Assembly: GCA_015058655.1 (NCBI GenBank)
Contig: SVBX01000013.1
Coordinates: forward strand, 1-64,000
DNA from: Pseudoselenomonas ruminantium
GTDB lineage: Bacteria; Bacillota; Negativicutes; Selenomonadales; Selenomonadaceae
Direction: 5' to 3'
Length of the DNA stretch: 64,000 nt
The notes beneath the pieces were generated by a model. The model ran no database searches, had not been told where the DNA came from, and was given only the letters and a program-made list of their open reading frames with translations. The stretch's first letter is position 1, and every line of letters begins with the position of its first letter. Positions 41,624 to 48,362 of this stretch are shown here, in pieces. The position numbers and the translations under genes are program-made.

Positions 41624-43321
41624 ATGAGAAAAAAATCCCTGCTAAAGGGAGCCGTGGCCTTCTGCCTGGCCTCGTCCCTGCTGGCACAGCCTGCCCTGGC
41701 GGCAGATTACACCGCCCTGCGGCAGGCCAACGGGGGCGCCCTGGCAGAGCAGCATCGCTTCCTGCCTACCACGGAAAAGGCGGTGATCCTGACCTTTGGC
41801 GGGCTTTCAAAAGAAGCGCCCCTGCAGCATATCCTCTCCTATATGCAGAGGGAAAATCTCCGGGGCACCTTCTTTGTGACGGAGCGCGAAGCAGCCAGGA
41901 ATGGCGGCAACATCGCCCTCATCAAAAGCTATGGCCAGGAACTGGCCCTGGGGCTGACTCCGCTGAAGGAGGGCGGGTTTGAAGATTACTGTGCCCAGCT
42001 GGAACATCTGTCCCAGGCTCTCACGGAAAAGTACGGCGGTCACAGCAATTTCGTCCGCATCATGAGCAGCGGCGGAGATGTGGCTGCCATGCAGGAGGCG
42101 GTGTCGGCCATGGGCTATACCCTGGCCGGGCAGGGGCTGAATGTGGTGCAGAGCAAGCACAAGGAGGCCCAGAGCCCTGCCGAGGTCATGCCCCAGATTT
42201 TCGGCAAGTGGACCACCTCCCTGAACGCCGGCGAGATTGTGTATATCCGCACGGATTTCTACACCAAGGACAGCCTGGCGGCAGAGATGCTACAGGAAAT
42301 CAAGGAAAAGAAAATAGACAATATCGGCTATGAGGAATCAGGCTCCCATGCGGGCAATGATTCTGCCTACCACACCGCTTCCCTGGGCGAGGTGGCATCA
42401 GATCTTTCGGCAGCCTATGAGCCGGTAGAGCTGGCAGACCTGCCGGAGGAAATGCAGCCGGAGTACGGCAGGGATTGGGTGACGGAGGAAAACTTCCGCG
42501 AGGCCTTCCTTTCCCGCTATATCGGCGCCCCGGAGGTTTCCCCGGATGACCGCATGCTGGGCTTTTCCCGCAAGGAGATGGCCGAGGCAGACAAAACGGG
42601 GCTGGTGAAGAATGCGCCGGAGAAAACCATCTTCCTCACCTTTGATGACTGGGGACAGGATGAATCCATCAACAAGCTGCTCTATGTGCTGAAAAAGCAT
42701 GGGGTAAATGGCACCTTCTTCATCATCACCCGCAATATGCCCAACAATCCGAACCTCCTGCGGGCCATAGCTGCCAGCGGCAATGAAATCGGCAGCCACA
42801 CCAACAACCATGTGCCCATGGCCAAGCAGGATGAAAGTGGCCATCAAGTGTCGGTGGAAACAGAGGCAGAATACGAGGAAGATGTGAGAAGCTCCTACCC
42901 CAAGCTCCTTTCCGTGGTGGGGGATATGCGGCTCCCCAATGGCCGCCCGGCTCTCACCCGCCTGCTGCGCCCGCCTACGCTGGCCGTCAGCCGCACAGGC
43001 TGCAAGACCATCCTCAACGCAGGCTTCACTTACATAGTCAACGGCTGCGGCAGCACCGAGGACTACGGAGCCGTGTCCCTCCAGTCCCTGGTGGGCATCA
43101 TGAATCACATTGCCCATGACGAAAGGGGCAGGGTACGCCGGGGCGCCATCCTCATCATGCACATGAGTTCCACCGCCAAACTCACCCCCAAGGCGCTGGA
43201 CATCCTCCTCACCGCCAACGACAAGCTGCCGGAGGGACATCCCGGCAAATTCAAGGTGGCTCTCCTGGGGGATTACCTCGTAGACGGTTACGACCAGCGC
43301 ATGAAGATGGCCAAGCCATAA
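41624..43321 (+). CDS. Exported polysaccharide deacetylase with two NodB domains
   Basis: 565 residues with a signal peptide (about 1-27). The first NodB-like domain (about 50-230) is degenerate: VILTFGGLSKEAP in place of the TFDDG motif. The second (about 325-550) keeps the catalytic pieces: IFLTFDDWGQDESI (Asp pair), SHTNNH (metal His pair) and LLRPPTLAV, with a late IMHMS. It can be expected to remove acetyl groups from N-acetylated sugars in the periplasm or outside. It ends the operon, 14 bp after the GH18-like gene. Confidence 0.85.
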   Translation: MRKKSLLKGAVAFCLASSLLAQPALAADYTALRQANGGALAEQHRFLPTTEKAVILTFGGLSKEAPLQHILSYMQRENLRGTFFVTEREAARNGGNIALIKSYGQELALGLTPLKEGGFEDYCAQLEHLSQALTEKYGGHSNFVRIMSSGGDVAAMQEAVSAMGYTLAGQGLNVVQSKHKEAQSPAEVMPQIFGKWTTSLNAGEIVYIRTDFYTKDSLAAEMLQEIKEKKIDNIGYEESGSHAGNDSAYHTASLGEVASDLSAAYEPVELADLPEEMQPEYGRDWVTEENFREAFLSRYIGAPEVSPDDRMLGFSRKEMAEADKTGLVKNAPEKTIFLTFDDWGQDESINKLLYVLKKHGVNGTFFIITRNMPNNPNLLRAIAASGNEIGSHTNNHVPMAKQDESGHQVSVETEAEYEEDVRSSYPKLLSVVGDMRLPNGRPALTRLLRPPTLAVSRTGCKTILNAGFTYIVNGCGSTEDYGAVSLQSLVGIMNHIAHDERGRVRRGAILIMHMSSTAKLTPKALDILLTANDKLPEGHPGKFKVALLGDYLVDGYDQRMKMAKP

Positions 43322-43400
43322 AAAAGGTCCAGCCGAAGCTGAGCCTCCGCCCTTGGGGGCATCGCTCCCTTAGGCATGGAATTGCGTATTCTATCAACCC

Positions 43401-43505
43401 ATGAGGATTGAAAAAACAAGGCAGACAGAAAGCCCGGAGCACGATGATATGCTCCGGGCTTGGTTGTTATGGGTTATTGCTTTGTTTTTCTGGCAGCCAT
43501 TTATG
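43401..43505 (+). repeat. Hairpin repeat with GCCCGGAGCA stem, copy 1
   Basis: Runs from ATGAGGATTGAAAAAACAAG to TGGCAGCCATTTAT. The stem AAGCCCGGAGCA / TGCTCCGGGCTT is terminator-like, and it closes the polysaccharide operon. Copies at 46507-46628 (over 100 bp nearly identical) and 59722-59804 (shorter, with a T6 run). Confidence 0.75.
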
Positions 43506-43562
43506 GAGCTTTTGGCAAAGGGCAGGACGACATCAGAAGCACAGAACAGGATGCCCTGTATT

Positions 43563-43803
43563 CAGGGGCGTTTCATAAATATGCGGGCGACCACAAAGCC
43601 TTCCCCTTGAGGGGGCGGCGAAGCCGCGGGTGTCCGGTGGACACCCTGGACAGGTGGCAGCCGAAGGCTGACGGATGAGGTGCGAATGAACATTATAAGG
43701 CAGATAAACGAGAGAGTGCTCCACCTCATCCGCCCCTAACGGGGCACCTTCTCCTCAAGGAGAAGGCAGGTGTAGCCCTTTAAGGATTTATGAAACGCTC
43801 CTG
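43563..43803. mobile_element. MITE with 10-bp target duplication, second type
   Basis: A 241-bp element with terminal repeats CAGG(G/A)GCGTTTCATAAAT, flanked by GCCCTGTATT (43553-43562) and GCCTTGTATT (43804-43813), a 9/10 target duplication. The inner core (GGTGGCAGCCGAAGGCTGAC, GGATGAGGTGC, TCCACCTCATCCGCCCCTAA) matches that of the element at 11811-11995, but the terminal repeats are unrelated. This copy also carries extra hairpins (GGCGGCGAAGCCGC, GTGTCCGGTGGACAC). Confidence 0.8.
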
Positions 43804-43822
43804 GCCTTGTATTAAGAAAGTA

Positions 43823-43851
43823 TTGAAAATTCGTTTGTTTTCTGATACAAT
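43823..43851 (+). promoter_or_regulatory. Putative promoter in gap 43804-44150
   Basis: TTGAAA, 17 bp, TACAAT. Downstream are only very short frames, the best being a 36-codon one from ATG 43890 (MRKGYPMDMRIRLSP...) with a GAGG site; I do not recognise it. The promoter may instead give a long leader for the flavoprotein gene. Nothing else was identified in this stretch. Confidence 0.45.
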
Positions 43852-44150
43852 GAAAAAACAGAGGGTTCTGCGCAGAAAGAGGCAGGTTATGAGGAAGGGA
43901 TATCCGATGGACATGAGGATTAGATTGTCCCCTACGGGGGGCAACGCTTTTAGGTTGTCCTTTTGGTGCGGACATATCAAGCATAATAAAAGTTCATGAT
44001 GACCAGCAGGGCGGGCTGGTTGGAGTGCATGTTGCTCCACAGGCTCCCCTACGGGTCTTTTGCAATGTCTGAATTTCGGACGATACCGTGAAATAAGCCT
44101 GCTGATAGAATAACATCTTTGTAAGAAATTGGTATGATGGAGGTATGTTT

Positions 44151-45683
44151 GTGGATAAATCATTTGCAATCCCTATATCAAGGCGCAGTTTTATGAAGAT
44201 GATGGGCCTGGCCGCAGCTGGGACAGTGCTCGGCCTCAAAGATGATGCTGCAAGAGTGGAAGCTGCTTCTTCCATGATAAATGCGATGGATTTCAACAAC
44301 GTGGAGCTTCCCGTACTCTTCAATGCGGATGTCTGCGTAGTCGGCGGCGGTGCGGCTGGCACGGCAGCTGCTGTCAGTGCCGCCCGCAAAGGGGCGAAGG
44401 TTGTTCTTGTGGAGCGTGGCATTTCTCTGGGCGGACTGGCCACCCAGGGCTGTGTCTTCCCTTGCATGCCTACCTTTGTGGATGACAGCGATACGCCCTA
44501 TATCACTGATTTGAACCAGCGCATGGAAAAACAGGGGGCCTCGACCTCACTTGGCATAACTACTAATACCTATTATGGCGGCGGCAGGTCACAATATGTG
44601 CCGGAATATCTTTCTTATGTCTACGATGAAATGTGCGAAGAGGCTGGGGTAGAGATTCTCTACAATGCTTCCTTGGCAGGTGCAGTGACCAGCGTGGGTA
44701 AGATTGTCTCTTGTATAGTCCAGACACCGGAGGGGCTGGCCAGCATACAGGCAAGGACATTCATAGATGGCACGGGAGATGCCTTGCTTTCACGGTTCGC
44801 GGGGGTTCCGGCGGAAAAAGGCTCAGAAACGACGGGACGGAATCAGCCCATGAGCCTGCGTTTTGAAATGGGCGGTATTGATGTGGACAAGGTTCACAAA
44901 TTCTTTACTAAAGCTTTGAAGGATGACTATTCAAAGGATCTGAAGGAGATTTTCGATAAGGCCTTGAAGGAGAAAAGAGCGCCATTCTTTGAGTTTGCGA
45001 AGTGGAAAAAGAATGAGACATTCTTCAATGATGGTGTGGCCCGGGGCGAGTTGACCGATGATGATATCCTGTACATCCAGGCTTTTGCGATTCCGGGCAA
45101 GCCCACTGTAATGTCCATGAACTGCCCGGAGATGCCGCCGCTGAGCTTCAGCTCCACAGATGCCATATCCTACAGCAAGTCTGTGACCTTCGGCCGGAAG
45201 ATGATGCGCCGTCTGGCGGGATTCTTCATCAAGAACATCCCCGGCTTTGAAAAAGCCTACATCAGCCGCGAGGCAAGCATGGTGGGCGTGCGGGAGTCCT
45301 GGCGCATTCATGGGAAATATTATCTGGATGCTGAGGATTACTTAAAAGCGCATCATTTCCCCGATGCTGTCTGCCGCACGGCATACCCCATTGACATCCA
45401 TGATGTGAAGCTGGATCTCTTCAAGAAGCTGGAAAAGGGACAGTATTACGAAATCCCCTACCGTGCCTTGGTGACCAACGAAATCTCCAACCTGCTGGTG
45501 GTGGGGCGCTGTGCCAGCGGCAGCTTTGCTGCCCAGGCTTCCTTCCGCATCCAGCCCACCTGCATGAGCATGGGCGAGGCTGCAGGCATTGCTGCAGCCT
45601 GGGGGCTTTCCAAAGGGATTCCGGTGAACGAAATCAAGTGGGAAGAGATGCCCGAAGAAATGCGTAGTTATGTAAGCAAATAA
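44151..45683 (+). CDS. Tat-exported FAD-dependent oxidoreductase
   Basis: About 510 residues. The N-terminus has SRRSFMKMMGLAAAGTVLGL, a twin-arginine signal, so the folded flavoprotein is exported. It then has an FAD-binding dinucleotide fold ADVCVVGGGAAGTAAAVSAARKGAKVVLVER (about 62-92; FAD_oxidored type), GGLATQGC, and a late GRCASGSFAAQASFRIQPTCMSMGEAAGIAAA that closes over the flavin. The substrate is unknown. GTG 44151 lies 7 bp after GGAGG; the ATG at 44145 is too close. The next gene, also exported, follows after 31 bp and is likely co-transcribed. Confidence 0.82.
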   Translation: MDKSFAIPISRRSFMKMMGLAAAGTVLGLKDDAARVEAASSMINAMDFNNVELPVLFNADVCVVGGGAAGTAAAVSAARKGAKVVLVERGISLGGLATQGCVFPCMPTFVDDSDTPYITDLNQRMEKQGASTSLGITTNTYYGGGRSQYVPEYLSYVYDEMCEEAGVEILYNASLAGAVTSVGKIVSCIVQTPEGLASIQARTFIDGTGDALLSRFAGVPAEKGSETTGRNQPMSLRFEMGGIDVDKVHKFFTKALKDDYSKDLKEIFDKALKEKRAPFFEFAKWKKNETFFNDGVARGELTDDDILYIQAFAIPGKPTVMSMNCPEMPPLSFSSTDAISYSKSVTFGRKMMRRLAGFFIKNIPGFEKAYISREASMVGVRESWRIHGKYYLDAEDYLKAHHFPDAVCRTAYPIDIHDVKLDLFKKLEKGQYYEIPYRALVTNEISNLLVVGRCASGSFAAQASFRIQPTCMSMGEAAGIAAAWGLSKGIPVNEIKWEEMPEEMRSYVSK

Positions 45684-45714
45684 ATCAAAGGAAAAGACTA
45701 AGGAGGTCATTATC

Positions 45715-46377
45715 ATGCAAAAGAAAAAAATCGTGGCTGCTGTTGCCATTGCTGCATTCAGCTTCGGCTTTGGCTTTGGGTCCATGGCCCATGCGGAGTT
45801 CCGTCCTGCTACTCAGGAAGCCCTTGAAACCCATACCGGGGTGAAAGTGCCCTCTGGCCAGGATTCGGCCGAGGATAAGATGCCTGCTTCCCAGCGTTTT
45901 GTAAGTTTTGGAGGAAAAATCCCTTATCAGCTTTGTCTGCCGCGCTGGTATGATTCTGCCAAGACTTACCCCCTGATTGTCGTAGTCAATGATGTGGCTG
46001 GAGAGACAGATGAGAAGGCATTGCTGAAGCAGCCGGGCGGTGTCACTGCCTGGGCAGATGAACTGGAGAACAATCAGCAGTATGCAATCGTGCTGACCAT
46101 TCAAGGAACGAAAAATTCCGAAGCTAGTGTTGGCCGCCTGTCCAGTACGAAAGGCATGGATACCATTCGGGATATATTGAAAGATGTCCGGCGGAACTAT
46201 GGTGTCAACAAGGATGCTATTTATGGCATCGGTGAGAATAAAGGCGCCTGGGTAATCCAGCTCATCAATGAAGAATTGCCTAGCTATTTCAAGGCAACTT
46301 ACCTTGATGAGAATACGGCAGATGGTCAGGTAAATAACCAAGCCATTCACGACTGGCTGATGAATCAGCTGTCGTAA
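45715..46377 (+). CDS. Exported alpha/beta-hydrolase-fold-like protein lacking the nucleophile motif
   Basis: 220 residues with a signal peptide cleaved near AHAEF. The body resembles the front of PHB-depolymerase/phospholipase-type esterases: IPYQLCLPRWYDSAKTYPLIVVVND, then QYAIVLTIQG, a helix GMDTIRDILKDVRRNYGVNKDAIYGIG. At the nucleophile elbow, where GxSxG is expected, the sequence is GIGENKGAW, so the catalytic Ser is absent. It may be a binding or structural protein. AAGGAGGTC is present before ATG 45715. Pairs with the flavoprotein upstream. Confidence 0.7.
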   Translation: MQKKKIVAAVAIAAFSFGFGFGSMAHAEFRPATQEALETHTGVKVPSGQDSAEDKMPASQRFVSFGGKIPYQLCLPRWYDSAKTYPLIVVVNDVAGETDEKALLKQPGGVTAWADELENNQQYAIVLTIQGTKNSEASVGRLSSTKGMDTIRDILKDVRRNYGVNKDAIYGIGENKGAWVIQLINEELPSYFKATYLDENTADGQVNNQAIHDWLMNQLS

Positions 46378-46436
46378 TCTGACGACTCTATTGACACTTA
46401 TTTCACTTCCTCATTCAGAAGTTGATGTAAAAATTC

Positions 46437-46508
46437 ATAACTCGGAAGAAGATGTCCCCCACTTCTATAAGTGGGGGCGGCAAACTACTAACAGGCGGCG
46501 AGCTAATT
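46437..46508 (+). repeat. Structured repeat, copy C (5' half only)
   Basis: Matches the first 70 or so bases of copy B (30084-30224), including CCCCCACTT/AAGTGGGGG and GGCAAACTACTAACAGGCGG, then breaks off into the hairpin repeat that starts at 46507. The remaining bases of the gap 46378-46701 hold no gene that I can see. Confidence 0.75.
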
Positions 46509-46628
46509 TCATGCAAGGGCCGCTATGAGGATTGAATAAACAAGGCAGACAGAAAGCCCGGAGCACGATGGTATGCTCCGGGCTTGGTTGTTATGGGTTA
46601 TTGCTTTGCTTTTCTGGCAGCCATTTAT
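46507..46628 (+). repeat. Hairpin repeat with GCCCGGAGCA stem, copy 2
   Basis: Near-identical to 43401-43505, but the similarity to the third copy (59722-59804) extends 18 bp further left through TTTCATGCAAGGG, showing that the repeat unit is about 120 bp. Confidence 0.75.
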
Positions 46629-46701
46629 CAAGAACTTCTGTTCTCAGTGCTATGAAGAGCGGGACATATTGAGTGCGGATTCCAGCGCCTTGGAAAAATT
46701 G

Positions 46702-46989
46702 TCAAATTTTTTCATAGATGGTTACACCGTCTTTCTGTATCTCTTGCAAGAGTTCCTGTGACAAGTGAGGGTTGTCCAGGTCTACTACATCAAAAAACAG
46801 CAAAGTCCTAGCCCGTTCTTCAAGGTCGGAATGAAATCTGCGGGGGTTGCCGCCGGACACGGCCAAATCCACATCACTGCGTTCCTTGTTAGTGCCACGG
46901 GCCCTGGAGCCGAAGAGGATGACTTTTTCTATGTCATTGAGAGCAGCATAGCGGCAGATTTCGTCTTTCAGGGAGGTGTCAAGGTTCAT
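46702..46989 (-). CDS. Orphan minimal nucleotidyltransferase (MNT) protein, MntA-like
   Basis: A 95-residue protein with the nucleotidyltransferase signature GSRARGTNKERSDVDLAV (about 27-44), the catalytic GSx10DxD. In MntA/HepT systems such proteins are antitoxins that AMPylate the HEPN toxin. No HEPN gene is adjacent: downstream are repeats and upstream is a plus-strand remnant, so the partner may be lost. Start at 46989 with AAAGGAGG upstream. The second MNT gene at 58014 is only distantly similar. Confidence 0.8.
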   Translation of the reverse strand: MNLDTSLKDEICRYAALNDIEKVILFGSRARGTNKERSDVDLAVSGGNPRRFHSDLEERARTLLFFDVVDLDNPHLSQELLQEIQKDGVTIYEKI

Positions 46990-47032
46990 GGGGAGCCTCC
47001 TTTGTATTTGGGGATGTGGGATTTTTGGAGTC

Positions 47033-47545
47033 ATGGCACAGACCGAAGGGCTGGAGCGTAAGCGGCAGGTTATTACCCGCGATAATCAACCGCTGGAGGA
47101 GGCCGAGGCATTTATAAAAGCCTTTGCAGAAAAGACAGGGGTCACGATGGAGCATGAAAGCACCACCAAGCCGGGGAAAGGTAGTGCCTACTACATTCCA
47201 AGCCGTCATCTTGTGCAGGTACCACCCCGCGAGGAGTTCAAAAACACCGAGGCTTATGTGGCTACTTGCTTTCATGAATTGGTGCATAGCACGGCCAAGG
47301 AAATGGGCAGAAAGGCCAGCGAGGAGGACACGGCGCGGGTCAGCTACTCAAAAGAGGAAATTGTGGCCGGGTTTGGCGCGGCTCTCCTCTGCCGTCAGTT
47401 TGGCATCACTTCCGAGGATGACAACACGGCAGCATATTTGCAGGGCTGGAGCGAAGCCATCAAGGAAAACCCCGACTGGCTCATAAATGGAGCCAATGCA
47501 GTACAGAAAGCCGTTGATTATATGAATGAGGTTGTAGCAGGATAA
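47033..47545 (+). pseudogene. C-terminal fragment of an ArdC-type anti-restriction protein
   Basis: 170 codons matching the zincin-like metallopeptidase half of ArdC proteins from conjugative elements: EAEAFIKAFAEKTGV, AYYIPSRHLVQVPP, CFHELVHSTAKEMGR (HExxH zinc site), SKEEIVAGFGAALLCRQFGI, AYLQGW and a final AVQKAVDYMN. The N-terminal ssDNA-binding half is missing and no good ribosome site stands before ATG 47033. Remnant of a plasmid or integrative element. Confidence 0.7.
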
Positions 47546-47645
47546 AGGAAAGGCGGTGCCGATGGCACCGCCTTTTAAATATGTAACCTTTAATCAAACA
47601 CTATTGGGCTTTTCAAAATTCGCCTCGCTTACGCGGGGCAGAATG

Positions 47646-48272
47646 TTACCAATCATTTTGCTTTCGCTCCAACTCCCTAACCTTCTCTCGTTCAGTCTTC
47701 AATTCCCGGTACATTTGGGCCAGTCTCAAATTTTCTTCGTAGTAATCCAGCCCATCCGGCTCCTGCCATGCTTTAATCTCTATATCCTTATCTATGTCGG
47801 GGACTTTGGATGCGCTGATGTAGGCTTTTCCTTTGGGAGAGCAAGCCAGCTGCACATCATAATCAAAATGGAAGTGATTCAGATGCGGTAGCAAGGCCAC
47901 AATCTGCAAACGGATCAATTCGCGCTGCAGATTGATTTCCTCTAAGGTGTGCTTATCGTAGTAATCACTTTTCAGGTATTTCTTGTATTCCTGCAGCCAG
48001 CCATATTCCTGACTATACAGTTCCTCTAAATGGGCCAGCAGTCCAGCTCCGCTATATCCTTGATATACAATGGTAGGGGCTTCCTGCTGGGGAGGCTCAG
48101 ACACGCTGGGAGCCGGGGCATCCGTTGGTTGCATATCCTCCCCTTTGCGATACTTGGCCAAGGCATCCTTCATAAAAGCCCATTCGTCATCAGTAAGACG
48201 GAAACCTCGCATTTTCTTATTTATCTCCTGCTTCTTCCGGCCTGCGCCGTTTCGTGCTCCACCCCAGCCCAT
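47646..48272 (-). CDS. Mobile-element-associated protein of unknown function
   Basis: 208 residues. It starts with MGWGGARNGAGRKKQEINKKM, a basic GGxRxGAGRKK tag common in small DNA-binding proteins of phages and conjugative elements, followed by a short helix-turn-helix-like stretch (RLTDDEWAFMKDALAKYRKGE). The rest is predicted helical with a Glu/Arg-rich coiled C-terminus (YRELKTEREKVRELERKQ). I do not recognise a named family. AAAGGAGGA precedes ATG 48272. It has its own promoter overlapped by a dyad operator and is downstream of the defence operon on the same strand. Confidence 0.6.
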   Translation of the reverse strand: MGWGGARNGAGRKKQEINKKMRGFRLTDDEWAFMKDALAKYRKGEDMQPTDAPAPSVSEPPQQEAPTIVYQGYSGAGLLAHLEELYSQEYGWLQEYKKYLKSDYYDKHTLEEINLQRELIRLQIVALLPHLNHFHFDYDVQLACSPKGKAYISASKVPDIDKDIEIKAWQEPDGLDYYEENLRLAQMYRELKTEREKVRELERKQNDW

Positions 48273-48288
48273 AGTATAATCCTCCTTT

Positions 48289-48327
48289 ACTTGAATTTAG
48301 TATAACATAATTCAAGTAAAATAGCAA
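48289..48327 (-). promoter_or_regulatory. Promoter with overlapping dyad operator
   Basis: Minus strand TTGCTA (48322-48327), 17 bp, TATACT (48299-48304). The -10 box lies inside the dyad ACTTGAAT...ATTCAAGT (48289-48317), a likely repressor site for the downstream gene. Confidence 0.6.
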
Positions 48328-48362
48328 CTTGATTAATGATAACATAAATCAAGTTGCTATTT
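48319..48362 (-). terminator. Terminator of the NurA/HerA/GHKL/radical-SAM operon
   Basis: Perfect 16-bp arms AAATAGCAACTTGATT and its complement around a 12-base loop, ending in TTTT on the minus strand right after the radical SAM stop. Its right arm overlaps the -35 box of the next gene, and its loop region resembles the neighbouring dyad (both have CTTGA(A/T)T...ATAACATAA(T/A)TCAAG). Confidence 0.75.
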
